Shown here piece after piece: positions 43,030 to 52,084 of a DNA stretch of 64,000 bases. Every line of letters begins with the position of its first letter. Positions within the stretch are counted from its first letter, which is position 1. The position numbers were made by a program, and so were the translations under genes. The DNA comes from Clostridium_AF sediminicola. Its GTDB lineage: Bacteria; Bacillota; Clostridia; Clostridiales; Clostridiaceae. The stretch is taken from NCBI RefSeq assembly GCF_050402865.1, contig NZ_BAABMF010000005.1:62001-126000 (forward strand). The letters run 5' to 3'. The notes beneath the pieces are model-generated. The model made no database searches. It saw only the letters and a list, made by a program, of their open reading frames with translations, and was not told the origin of the DNA.

Positions 43030-43070
43030 ATTGCATAGAAAAGTATAAATTTTATACTTTTCTATGTAAT
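43030..43070. repeat. 41-bp near-perfect palindrome
   Basis: Two 20-base arms around one base are complementary except for one G-T pair. It contains TTGCAT, 16 bases, TATACT, which could be a promoter for the element that follows. Confidence 0.75.
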
Positions 43071-43077
43071 AAAAAAT

Positions 43078-43216
43078 GAAGGGGTGCAGGGGAAGTATTC
43101 CCCACTTCTTTTAGGAGGGTGCTCAGATGCGATAGCATTGTCGAAGGGAATCCCGCTGGCATGGCAGGTGTTTGCTTGCAAACACTGAGAATGCTAAGGC
43201 TCCGCCGCCTTTTTTA
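43078..43216 (+). ncRNA. GC-rich candidate structured RNA
   Basis: About 50% GC in a 30% GC setting, with no convincing reading frame. Successive pairings are visible: GGGGAA/TTCCCC (43089-43103), AGCATT/AATGCT closing a branched region (about 43134-43195), GGGA/TCCC and GTGTTTG/CAAACAC inside it, and a terminal AAGGC/GCCTT hairpin with a T-run (43196-43215). It shares ACTTCTT, GGGTGCTCA and GATAGCATT with the small RNA candidate at 22111. The family is not recognised. Confidence 0.55.
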
Positions 43217-43328
43217 TAAATATTCTTATTTCAAAATGTTATTTTAATGATTAATTAAAATAACATAGTAACTAAATCCTTTTATATTCATATACTAGAA
43301 TTGGTTAATACTACTTGGAGGTAAAAAA

Positions 43329-43616
43329 TTGTATAATGGATTTTATGGACCTATGCCATTTCGACAATTACCTATGCCGAAAGTACCAATGGATACAAAT
43401 ACTTATCTAAAGAAATTATTTACAAAACTAATTGGTTATAAGGTGGACATTCTATTAAATGGTCGTGAAGGTATTTTCAATAATTTGAAAATCTTAAAAG
43501 TTGAAAATGGTGTAGTTTACACTGAAGCTGAAAATGAGATCTGTGTTATTCCTATTAGATTTGTGGCAACTGTTTTTATGTCAAAATCTCTTGCAAAAAA
43601 ATTATACAAACTCTAA
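43329..43616 (+). CDS. Small protein, possibly DUF2642/YuzF-like
   Basis: A 95-residue protein starting TTG 6 bases after GGAGGT. The Pro-rich N-terminus (GPMPFRQLPMPKVP) is followed by a small beta-rich domain: YKVDILLNGREGIFNNLKIL, VENGVVYTEA and VIPIRFVATVFM. The pattern recalls the Sm-like DUF2642 proteins linked to spores in Bacilli, but the match is weak. It stands alone after the structured RNA. Confidence 0.6.
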   Translation: MYNGFYGPMPFRQLPMPKVPMDTNTYLKKLFTKLIGYKVDILLNGREGIFNNLKILKVENGVVYTEAENEICVIPIRFVATVFMSKSLAKKLYKL

Positions 43617-43640
43617 TTGAATTGTAAATTCTAACAAAGA

Positions 43641-43668
43641 TAAAGACTTGCGATTACGCAAGTCTTTA
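43641..43668. terminator. Hairpin between the small gene and the TolC-like remnant
   Basis: TAAAGACTTGCG and CGCAAGTCTTTA form a perfect 12-bp stem. The T-run is weak. A second small stem GGTCT/AGACC follows at 43684-43697. Confidence 0.55.
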
Positions 43669-43706
43669 TAAATAACCTAAGTCGGTCTAAACAGACCTTC
43701 TCAATG

Positions 43707-44598
43707 TTAATCTACAAAATTTTTATAAGTCTCTACGGCCACATAATAATCTAACTTGGCTTTGTCCAATTCTAACTGAGCAAATGCAAGATTCTCTTTG
43801 GCCAGAGCCAAATTGTTTTTTGATTCTAAGCCAACTTCATATCTTTTTTCTGTAGTATTTAAAGTAATGGCTAAATTGGAAATCTCAAGTTCTTTAATGC
43901 TGAGTGCATCATATGAATTTAACAAATTATTATATTGACTTCGCACTTCATATTCTAGACTTCCCCTTTTGTCTAGAATATCATAAACCAAATTAGTTAT
44001 ATTTTGATTAGCTTTTGAAATATTGCTATCATACTTTCCAGAAGAATTATAATCTTCATATATATCTAATTCAATACTAGCAAGATTACTCTGATTTTGA
44101 AGCTTCACTAATTCTCCATTGTTTGCTAAAACATAGTCAACTTGATCATCTAAACTTTTTGTTGTGTACTTTTCAAAGGGTACTTTTATTGCTTGAACCT
44201 CTAATGGAGTATCCAAATCATAATTCATTAATATATTAAGCTCCAGAGAAAATCGCTTCCGTTAATTTGTAAACTTATATAAATTATAAGTTTACTTTTG
44301 AATACTTCGTTCAGCAGTTGTACAATTATTAACTGTACTCTTACCAATGGAAATTTTAGTATTAATACTTGCTAATTCATCTTGAATTTGCATTTAATTT
44401 ATTCTCATTTGCTCTTTGCCTCTGAATATTATATTCTAAAATACGATTTTTCAATGTGTCTAAAGTTATGCTAATTTTACTCCATGTAGCAGCTCCTATT
44501 ATTGATACTACTACCCCAATTGTAATTATTATAAATACTTCTAAAATTATTATATTTCTAATTCTTTTATTCAAATTAAACACTGTCTTCTGAACCAC
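43707..44598 (-). pseudogene. Degraded TolC-like outer-membrane-type efflux protein
   Basis: The N-terminal piece (44377-44598) has a membrane helix and coiled-coil start; a frameshift near 44393 moves the reading to another frame (QIQDELASINTKISIG). That frame hits TAA stops within a 27-bp palindrome at 44268-44294 and then continues as LNILMNYDLDTPLEVQ and a long TolC-type coiled coil ending YYVAVETYKNFVD. One frameshift plus the palindrome insertion disable it. The promoter side abuts an IS remnant. Confidence 0.75.
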
Positions 44599-44641
44599 TA
44601 AATGCAGTTCCTATTCTACTAGTACTTTCAAGGGCAGTAAC

Positions 44642-45640
44642 TGTTTTTTTCCAAAGTTAGTTGATTTACCTATTTTTTTCAAAATATAAAACTATATTTC
44701 TTATCATTTCAAAATATTACGATTACATTATTCTTTTAATAACTTTTAGTTTATCTACACTACCTTCATCAGCTAAACCATTATTATAATCATAAATTAT
44801 AGCATTTTTAACAGCTTATATATCTATTGATAAACCATTCATAAACGAGTTTATATATAAATTATTTAGAGTTTCAGCTACTATTAATTATTTATCTAAT
44901 CTTTCAATTTCCTTTTGTTTAAGTATTTCTTTAAACTCTATTAGTAAGTTAAGTTTTTTTTGAAGAAATGATATCTTTCATTTACTAGTTTAATTACTTC
45001 ATCAGATAATCCTTTAATATTTTCTACTATTATATGTATTACCTTTTTGGTATAATTTGAAAATATCATCTTTGTATGGGTCCAATATACTTTATTTTAG
45101 TAGAACGACGAGTAACTGTTTGTGTAAAATTAGGGTCAATATATTTTTTAACAGTCCGTCTATCTAAAGCTAAGATTTCAGCTATTTTTGTCATAGAATA
45201 TTTCTTAGTATATAAATCTCTTACCTTATTAACCAATTTCGTTTTTTCGCTTCGTTTTGTTTTTTTACCTTTGGAAGATAAAAAAATTATAAGTTTCTGC
45301 AAATGTTTTATGATTGCAATTAGGATTATTTCAAAACATCTTTCTATTATTAATGAAGATTATAACCTTCTTATTTTGTATTGGTAAATCTTAAAACTTC
45401 ACTCATAACGGGAATATACTTTTGTAGATGCTGTATTACTATAAGGACATACAACTTCATTACCAGTAGATTTCATCCATACCTTAACGGTATCTTTATT
45501 TATTTCATGTCGTATATATTCTAAATTCTTATCTAACAATTCTATAAAATCATTTATCTTAAATGTTCTCTTTTCTTTAGTTCATACCAATAAGTATACT
45601 GCATATCTATAAAGTATTTTAACTAACTTTGGAAAGAACC
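44642..45640 (-). mobile_element. ISL3-family insertion sequence remnant
   Basis: Inverted ends TTTCCAAAGTTAGTT (44648-44663) and AACTAACTTTGGAAAG (45621-45636) bound about 1 kb. The minus strand encodes broken ISL3 transposase: CPYSNTASTKVYSRYE, NPNCNHKTFAET, a helix-turn-helix MTKIAEILALDRRTVKKYI, and VKNAIIYDYNNGLADEGSVDKLKVIKRIM, each separated by stops or frameshifts. It is too short and too broken to be active. No target duplication was found. Confidence 0.88.
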
Positions 45641-45720
45641 TACTTAAATCTATCCTAATGCTGTTGTCCCCCTTAGAAACGCTTATTTTTATACAAAAAA
45701 AATGATAAATATGATATTAT

Positions 45721-45748
45721 TAAATTGCGTAGTAATCTTCGCAATTTA
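45721..45748 (+). promoter_or_regulatory. Hairpin in the leader of the DUF815 gene
   Basis: TAAATTGCG and CGCAATTTA form a 9-bp stem with a 10-base loop, ending 19 bases before the start codon and just ahead of the AGAGGGG ribosome site. It could be an operator or an RNA element limiting translation. Confidence 0.45.
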
Positions 45749-45767
45749 AAATAAGAGGGGCATTATA

Positions 45768-47069
45768 ATGAAAACTATTGATAATTATTATAATATAAAA
45801 ACAGATTTAAGAAATCTACTGATTTATAGAAATATTAGAAAAAATAATACTATGAAAAAATTAGAATTACTAATAACTGAATCAGCAAAAGAAAATCTAA
45901 ACTATGAATTAATTTCTGAAACTTATATCTCTTTTATAGGTGATTTAATTAAAATAACTGAAGAAAGGGCCTATACTGGTAATTTACTTGGTAATTTTAT
46001 TTTAAATTTAATTTTAAATGATTCTAATGTATTTGCTTTATCATGCGAAAAATATGGAAGTAATCTAGAACCATCTTTAATCAAGTTAGCAATGGAAGAC
46101 TTAGAAGTTCTATATAACCTTATGAATTTAAAATTAAGTTTTTTAGACTTAATAACTAAAGTCGATAGTAGCTTTCTATTAGATTATCAACCTACTTTAA
46201 ATAAAGAAAAGTATCAACCATACAAATACGAAAAATCTCAATTGATAAAATCAGAGAATTTCCACTCCTTTGCTGAACATTTAATCCAATACTACTATAA
46301 AATAGGTTCAGGTATTCTATCAAACTTCCTTGCTTTTAAATGGGATGAATTGTCAGGTATAGCCGGTATAGATAACCCTCATAAAATTGAATTAGAAAAC
46401 ATAATAGGATATTCTTATCAAAAAGAAACTTTAATAAAAAACACAAAAAGTTTTATAGATGGAAAAGTTGCAAATAACATTCTATTAGAAGGAGCAAGAG
46501 GTACTGGAAAGTCTTCTCTTGTAAAGGCCCTTTTGCATCATTTCCATAAAGATGGGTTAAGATTAATTGAAGTTAACAAACTACAATTCTTATACCTTAA
46601 TAAAATTATGAGCCAATTAAGTAAAATGAATAAACCCTTTATTCTATTCTTAGATGATATATCTTTTGAAGACACGGAACTTGAATATAAACAAATGAAA
46701 TCTATTTTAGATGGAGGTATAGAAGCAAGACCTCAAAATGTTGTTATCTATGCAACATCAAACAGAAGACACTTGGTTAAAGAAAAATGGGACGATGCTC
46801 CTGATCTCAGTCATAAAGATGAGATTCACAGTAACGATTCTATAAATGAAAAACTTTCGCTTTCAGATAGATTTGGTATTACTTTAACTTTTGTAAAGCC
46901 AAGCCAAAAAGAATACTTAGAAATTGTTTATTCTCTTGCAAAACAAAACGGAATAACATTACCACAAGAACAACTAAAGGCAGAAGCAATCAAATGGGAA
47001 CTAAATCAAAATGGACGATCCGGAAGAACGGCAGAACAGTTCATAAATTATTTAATATCTACCTATTAG
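45768..47069 (+). CDS. DUF815-family AAA ATPase
   Basis: A 433-residue protein. The N-terminal ~200 residues are helical and poorly conserved. The C-terminal AAA domain has GARGTGKSSLVKAL (Walker A), FILFLDDISFE (Walker B), IYATSNRRHL (sensor 1), and the DUF815-typical DEIHSNDSINEKLSLSDRFGI (in parts). DUF815 proteins are ATPases of unknown role. AGAGGGG precedes the ATG. It is convergent with rnfB and shares a terminator with it. Confidence 0.9.
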   Translation: MKTIDNYYNIKTDLRNLLIYRNIRKNNTMKKLELLITESAKENLNYELISETYISFIGDLIKITEERAYTGNLLGNFILNLILNDSNVFALSCEKYGSNLEPSLIKLAMEDLEVLYNLMNLKLSFLDLITKVDSSFLLDYQPTLNKEKYQPYKYEKSQLIKSENFHSFAEHLIQYYYKIGSGILSNFLAFKWDELSGIAGIDNPHKIELENIIGYSYQKETLIKNTKSFIDGKVANNILLEGARGTGKSSLVKALLHHFHKDGLRLIEVNKLQFLYLNKIMSQLSKMNKPFILFLDDISFEDTELEYKQMKSILDGGIEARPQNVVIYATSNRRHLVKEKWDDAPDLSHKDEIHSNDSINEKLSLSDRFGITLTFVKPSQKEYLEIVYSLAKQNGITLPQEQLKAEAIKWELNQNGRSGRTAEQFINYLISTY

Positions 47070-47102
47070 CTTTAAAACTTATAGGTAGATATTAAATAAT
47101 AG

Positions 47103-47125
47103 TTGTCAACTGTAAATTGTAAACT
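47103..47125. repeat. Heptad array fragment (element H)
   Basis: TTGTCAA, CTGTAAA, TTGTAAA, CT immediately precede the terminator between the DUF815 gene and rnfB. Confidence 0.6.
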
Positions 47126-47126
47126 A

Positions 47127-47152
47127 AAAAAGCACCCCTACGGGTGCTTTTT
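47127..47152. terminator. Bidirectional terminator between the DUF815 gene and rnfB
   Basis: AAAAAGCACCC and GGGTGCTTTTT form an 11-bp stem around CCTA-type loop bases, with A- and T-runs outside. Confidence 0.9.
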
Positions 47153-47153
47153 A

Positions 47154-48020
47154 CTATGCTTCTTCTTTTGCTTCAGCTTTAACTGCAGCTACTTCTTTCT
47201 TAGCTTCAACCTTTTTAGGTTTTGGTTTTCTAAAATTATCAATTGCAGCAGTAGGACATTTTTTAGCACATAATCCACAATTTTTACATTTATCATAGTT
47301 AATAACTGGTAGATTATTAACCATTTCAATTGCATCAAATGGACATGCTTTAACACATAGTGTACAACCAATACATCCCACTTCACAAATTTTCTTAACT
47401 GATGCGCCCTTAGCTTTTGAGTTACAAGTAACTTTTACAAACATTCCTTTTGGCATCATCTCAATTATATTCTTAGGACATTTAGCTACACAAGCTCCAC
47501 ATCCAACACATTTATCTTCATCAACTACAGCAACTCCGTCAACAATATTAATTGCATCAAAGTTACAAGCTTTAACACATGAACCAAATCCCATACATCC
47601 AAATTCACAGGATTTAGGGCCGCCACCTGGTACTATTACAGCTTGAGAACAATCTCTAACTCCATAATATTCGCCTTTATCTTTTGCTTTTGATGAAGTT
47701 CCCTTACATTTAACATAAGCAACCTTCGGTGCTGAAGTATCAACTTCTACTCCTAAAATATCCCCTATTTGAGCTGCAACTTCTGAACTAGCTATTGGGC
47801 AACAATTTGGAGCTGCGCCTTCATTAACTATTGCTTCAGCATATGCATCACAGCCAGCAAATCCACATCCACCACAGTTTGCTCCAGGTAAACATTCCTT
47901 AATTTTAGGAACTAAAGGGTTAACTTCAACTGCGAATTTTTTTGATGAATAGCCTAATAATATAGCAAAAACAAAACCAAGTCCACCTAAGCTAATTATC
48001 GGTAATAGTAATTCCTTCAT
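47154..48020 (-). CDS. rnfB: Rnf complex subunit B
   Basis: A 288-residue iron-sulfur protein. An N-terminal membrane helix is followed by the Fes motif GANCGGCGFAGCDAY with a further Cys pair (NCCP), then several ferredoxin motifs such as CVGCGACVAKCP, CIGCTLCVKACP and CKNCGLCAKKCP. It is the entry point for electrons from reduced ferredoxin. The Ala/Lys/Glu-rich tail after residue 265 is probably disordered. It is the last gene of the rnfCDGEAB operon. Confidence 0.97.
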   Translation of the reverse strand: MKELLLPIISLGGLGFVFAILLGYSSKKFAVEVNPLVPKIKECLPGANCGGCGFAGCDAYAEAIVNEGAAPNCCPIASSEVAAQIGDILGVEVDTSAPKVAYVKCKGTSSKAKDKGEYYGVRDCSQAVIVPGGGPKSCEFGCMGFGSCVKACNFDAINIVDGVAVVDEDKCVGCGACVAKCPKNIIEMMPKGMFVKVTCNSKAKGASVKKICEVGCIGCTLCVKACPFDAIEMVNNLPVINYDKCKNCGLCAKKCPTAAIDNFRKPKPKKVEAKKEVAAVKAEAKEEA

Positions 48021-48032
48021 TTGAACCCCTCC

Positions 48033-48620
48033 TTATACCAAACCAGAGAATCCAAGGAATGCAATTGCCATTAATCCAGATGTGATTAATGCTATTGGTA
48101 ATCCTTTTACTGCTTCTGGCATATCTGTATTTTCTTCCATTCTTTCTCTTAATCCTGCAAGTAAAACTATAGCTAACATAAAACCTAACCCAGTAGCAAC
48201 TGAATAAACCAATGCTTGAAGTAGGTTAAATCCTTTATTCATATTAATAATAACCGCTCCTAAAATAGCACAGTTAGTTGTTATCAACGGTAAGAATATA
48301 CCCAAAGATTTATACAAATCTGGACTAGTTTTCTTAAGTACCATTTCAACAAATTGTACCAATGATGCAATTACTAATATGAATGCAATAGTATATAAAT
48401 ATTCAAGTTCCAAAGGTACTAATATAAATTCAAAAATTACATATGAGAATATTGATGCAAGTCCCATAACAAATGTTACTGCCATTCCCATACCTTTTGC
48501 TGTTTCTATTTTTTTAGAAACTCCAAGGAATCCGCAGATACCAAGGAATTTTGCTAAAACAACATTGTTAACTAGTACAGCGCCTAGTATTAAAACAAAA
48601 TATTCTTGTAGGATTCCCAT
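48033..48620 (-). CDS. rnfA: Rnf complex subunit A
   Basis: A 195-residue protein with six hydrophobic helices; NNVVLAKFLGICGFLGVS and TTNCAILGAVIIN carry the conserved Cys residues that hold a membrane [2Fe-2S] cluster together with RnfE. It starts one base after rnfE ends, so translation is coupled. Confidence 0.97.
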   Translation of the reverse strand: MGILQEYFVLILGAVLVNNVVLAKFLGICGFLGVSKKIETAKGMGMAVTFVMGLASIFSYVIFEFILVPLELEYLYTIAFILVIASLVQFVEMVLKKTSPDLYKSLGIFLPLITTNCAILGAVIINMNKGFNLLQALVYSVATGLGFMLAIVLLAGLRERMEENTDMPEAVKGLPIALITSGLMAIAFLGFSGLV

Positions 48621-49232
48621 CTATTTGCCACCTTCCTTGCTTTTTTTCATATTGTAAAGATTAAATAAAGCCATTAATATTCCAAGTGTAATAAATGCGC
48701 CAGGCGCTAATACAAATATTAATGCTGGTTGGAATGCTGCTGGTGTAACTTTAAAACCGAAAGCCATACCTGAACCTAATATTTCTCTTATAACACCTAT
48801 AATAGTTAATGCTAATGTAAAACCTAATCCCATACCTAATCCATCAAAGAATGATGCTAAAGGACCATTTTTAGATGCGTAAGATTCTGCTCTACCAAGT
48901 ATCATACAGTTAACAACTATAAGTGGAATGAATATTCCTAATGAATCATTCAATGCAGGAACAAATCCTTCTAATAAGAATCCAAGCAAAGTAACAAAAG
49001 TAGCTATAACTACGATAAACGCTGGAATACGAATTTTATCAGGAACTAGTTTTCTAATAAGTGAAATAACCACGTTAGCACCGATTAAAACAACCATTGA
49101 AGCAATACCCATACCAAAACCATTTTTTGCACTTGAAGTAACTGCAAGGGTAGGACACATTGCAAGAACTTGAACGAAAATTACATTTTCAGTAAATAAA
49201 CCTGTTTTTAATCTTTCCATTGCAACTTTCAT
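48621..49232 (-). CDS. rnfE: Rnf complex subunit E
   Basis: A 203-residue membrane protein homologous to RnfA, in inverted topology. MCPTLAVTSSAKNGFG and VNCMILGRAESYASKNG contain the conserved Cys residues shared with RnfA. Two bases separate it from rnfG. Confidence 0.97.
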   Translation of the reverse strand: MKVAMERLKTGLFTENVIFVQVLAMCPTLAVTSSAKNGFGMGIASMVVLIGANVVISLIRKLVPDKIRIPAFIVVIATFVTLLGFLLEGFVPALNDSLGIFIPLIVVNCMILGRAESYASKNGPLASFFDGLGMGLGFTLALTIIGVIREILGSGMAFGFKVTPAAFQPALIFVLAPGAFITLGILMALFNLYNMKKSKEGGK

Positions 49233-49234
49233 TA

Positions 49235-49813
49235 TTAGTTTCCTCCCTTCAATTCATTATTATATAAATCCACAGCAGAGTTAACTGCCCCTGTAACAAA
49301 ATTAGAAGTAATTGTTGCACCTGTTAATGCTTGTATTTGATTATCAGCAGATGCTTCTGTTTTTACAACCTCTAAAGCTTTTTCAGTAGATATACCTTTA
49401 TACTGATCTTTGAACTCATCTTTAGTCGCATTAGCCCCAAGTCCTGGAGTTTCAGTATGAGATAAAATAGTCATTCCTGTAATAACTCCATCTTTTGAAA
49501 TGCCCACCATAAGATCTATTGTTCCACCGTAACCTTCATTTTGTAATTTAATTGCATAACCTTGAACTTCATCACCTTTTTTACCTTCATTAACTTCAGT
49601 AACTAAAGTACCTTCTGGAAGTTCAATTTCCTTAACTGCAAAATTATCAGCATCAGGTAAAACAGCTATCATAGCCTCATTATTTTTCTTTATTTTCTGT
49701 TTAGCGATAGGTTCTTTTGTTATCTGGTAAACTCCACCTAAGAAAAGACCCGCAAGTGCAGTGATAATAAATAATATCACACCTAACTTTAAATTACTTT
49801 CTGACTTTTGCAA
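49235..49813 (-). CDS. rnfG: Rnf complex subunit G (flavoprotein)
   Basis: A 192-residue protein with one N-terminal membrane helix (LGVILFIITALAGLFLGGVY) and an extracytoplasmic FMN domain. The covalent flavinylation motif appears near the end as ALTGATITSNFVTGAV, with FMN expected on a Thr. An ApbE flavin transferase is required and is not encoded in this window. Confidence 0.96.
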   Translation of the reverse strand: MQKSESNLKLGVILFIITALAGLFLGGVYQITKEPIAKQKIKKNNEAMIAVLPDADNFAVKEIELPEGTLVTEVNEGKKGDEVQGYAIKLQNEGYGGTIDLMVGISKDGVITGMTILSHTETPGLGANATKDEFKDQYKGISTEKALEVVKTEASADNQIQALTGATITSNFVTGAVNSAVDLYNNELKGGN

Positions 49814-50755
49814 TTATTTCACCTCCCCAAATACTCTAGGAGTAACATATTTATCTATTAATGGTACACATAAGTTCATAATTAAGATTGAGTAAGAAAC
49901 TCCTTCTGGATATCCTCCGAAAAATCTAATAATAGTTGTAAGTAAACCGCAACCGATAGCGAATATGATTTTACCATTAGTAGTCATTGGAGAAGTTGTG
50001 TAATCAGTAGCCATAAATATAGCACCAATCATAAGTCCACCAGCCATAATTTCATATATTCCATTACCAGTCATGAATCCATCTCTACCGATAATTGTAG
50101 ATAATATTAAAACTGTTCCTATATAGTAAACTGGAATATGCCATGTAATTACTTTTCTGTAAAGTAGATAAGCTAGTCCAATTAATAAAGCTAAAGCAGA
50201 AGTCTCACCAATACATCCACCGATATTACCCATAAATACAGCAGTTATATCTGGTAATGCTTCTCCACCCTCTTTTAATATTCCAAGAGGAGTAGCTGTT
50301 GTAACTCCATCAATAGTCCAAGTTGTCATTGCAACTGGATAAGAAGATACCAAAAATGCACGAGCAGCTAATGCTGGGTTTACTATGTTTTGTCCAATAC
50401 CACCAAATAGTGCCTTAACTACTACCATAGCAAATATTCCGCCAATTGCAACCATCCATAATGGTAAAGTAGGAGGTACATTCATCGCTAATAAAATACC
50501 CGTAATAACTGCACTTAAATCAAGAATTTTTACAGGTCTTTTAGTGAATTTTTGCCATGCCCACTCTGAAACGACACATGAAAGTACTGCAACTATATAA
50601 AGTAGTATTGCTTGTGTTTTAAAAAATATTATTCCTGCTACCATAGCTGGAACTAATGCAATGATTACATCTCTCATAACTGACTGTATAGTTTCTTTAG
50701 AACGTATATGAGGAGATGATGAAACTGTATACAAATTTTCAGCCATTATCGTCAC
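49814..50755 (-). CDS. rnfD: Rnf complex subunit D
   Basis: A 313-residue multi-pass protein. The segment DGVTTATPLGILKEGG matches the RnfD region that carries covalent FMN on Thr, and NPALAARAFLVSSYPVAMTTW is a family signature. RnfD is thought to take part in ion translocation. AAGGAGTGACG precedes the start; rnfG begins directly after its stop. Confidence 0.97.
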   Translation of the reverse strand: MTIMAENLYTVSSSPHIRSKETIQSVMRDVIIALVPAMVAGIIFFKTQAILLYIVAVLSCVVSEWAWQKFTKRPVKILDLSAVITGILLAMNVPPTLPLWMVAIGGIFAMVVVKALFGGIGQNIVNPALAARAFLVSSYPVAMTTWTIDGVTTATPLGILKEGGEALPDITAVFMGNIGGCIGETSALALLIGLAYLLYRKVITWHIPVYYIGTVLILSTIIGRDGFMTGNGIYEIMAGGLMIGAIFMATDYTTSPMTTNGKIIFAIGCGLLTTIIRFFGGYPEGVSYSILIMNLCVPLIDKYVTPRVFGEVK

Positions 50756-50761
50756 TCCTTA

Positions 50762-52084
50762 TTATTTTTTCTTTCTTTTTTCTGCTAAAACAGCACGTTT
50801 AGTTGTTCTTATTGATTGAAGCAAATGTCTCTTAGCCGGACATCCATATGAACAACAACCACACTCAATACATGCAAGTCCATTCCATTTTTCAAATTCT
50901 TCATTTTCATCTCTTCTAGATAAAGAATCTAATTTTGAAGGAATTAAATTCATCGGACAAGCATCTACACATTTACCACATCTAATACAATTATCTTCTT
51001 GTGGAAGCGCAGCTTGAGCTTTTGTTAAAGCTAGAACACCAGAGCATCCTTTAATAGCTGGAACCTCTAAAGTGGAAATAGTCATACCCATCATAGGCCC
51101 ACCTGAAATAACTTTTTCAGGATCTTCTTTGAATCCACCACATTCTTCAACCAATTCTTTAAAAGACATACCCATTCTAATTCTCATATTTTTAGGATCA
51201 GCAACCGCTTCACCTGTAACTGTAACAACATTATAAATTGAAGGAATACCTTTAACTACAGCATTGTAAATATCTAATACTGTTGATACATTTTGTACTA
51301 TACAACCAACATCAGCTGGTAATCTTCCTACAGGAACTTCTCTTTTATTAACTGCATAAATTAATTGTTTTTCAGCTCCCTGTGGATATTTTGTTTGAAG
51401 TGGCATTACAAAGATACTATCAATATCTTTTACTGCATCTTCCATAGCTTTAATAGCATCAGGTTTATTATTCTCTATTCCGATATATCCTTTAGCTTCT
51501 GGATACATGTGAAGAATAATCTTTAACCCTTCAACAATTTTGTCTGTTTCTTCTAGCATAACTCTGTGGTCACAAGTTAAGTATGGTTCACATTCTGCAC
51601 CATTTAAAACAATTGAATCAATTTTTTTGTCTGGAGGTGGTGCGAGCTTTACGTTTGCTGGGAAACAAGCTCCCCCCATTCCTACTATTCCTGCCTCTTT
51701 AACAATTTCAATAATTTCTTCTTTAGACATTTCCTTATAATCTTTGTTTTTAGGAAATTCTATTTCTTCATATTGGTAATCGTTTTCCACAATTACTGCT
51801 GCTGCCTTATTTCCAGATGGTAATAAAACCTCATCAATTTTTTTAACAGTACCAGAAATACTACTGTGGATGTTTGCAGAAATAAAACCTTTTGCTTGTC
51901 CTATCTTTTGTCCTACTAAAACGCGATCTCCTTTTTTCACTAAACACTCAGCTGGTGCTCCTATATGCTGAGCCATAGGAAATACTAATGTATCTTTTGG
52001 TTCAATATCTACTATTTCTTTTTTCTCAGAAAGATATTTCCCATGAGGTGGATGAACGCCTTTTTTAAATGTAAATAATTTCAT
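50762..52084 (-). CDS. rnfC: Rnf complex subunit C
   Basis: A 440-residue peripheral subunit with an N-terminal barrel-sandwich domain (GVHPPHGKYLSEKKE), an FMN/NADH-binding domain similar to NuoF (GMGGACFPANVKLAPP, LNGAECEPYLTCDHR) and two [4Fe-4S] motifs, CIRCGKCVDACP and CIECGCCSYGCP. It is where NAD+ is reduced. It is the first gene of the operon; AGGAGG precedes the ATG. Confidence 0.97.
   Translation of the reverse strand: MKLFTFKKGVHPPHGKYLSEKKEIVDIEPKDTLVFPMAQHIGAPAECLVKKGDRVLVGQKIGQAKGFISANIHSSISGTVKKIDEVLLPSGNKAAAVIVENDYQYEEIEFPKNKDYKEMSKEEIIEIVKEAGIVGMGGACFPANVKLAPPPDKKIDSIVLNGAECEPYLTCDHRVMLEETDKIVEGLKIILHMYPEAKGYIGIENNKPDAIKAMEDAVKDIDSIFVMPLQTKYPQGAEKQLIYAVNKREVPVGRLPADVGCIVQNVSTVLDIYNAVVKGIPSIYNVVTVTGEAVADPKNMRIRMGMSFKELVEECGGFKEDPEKVISGGPMMGMTISTLEVPAIKGCSGVLALTKAQAALPQEDNCIRCGKCVDACPMNLIPSKLDSLSRRDENEEFEKWNGLACIECGCCSYGCPAKRHLLQSIRTTKRAVLAEKRKKK

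Noticed and set aside
43081..43160. TPP or cobalamin riboswitch in the GC-rich element
   Set aside because: GGGGTGC and GAATCCCGCTGG recall these motifs, but the remaining conserved blocks are absent and no vitamin gene follows.
43070..43172. Minus-strand ORF through the GC-rich element (MPAGFPSTMLSHLST...)
   Set aside because: It has no ribosome site, opposes the terminator orientation, and the palindromic pairing explains the sequence better.
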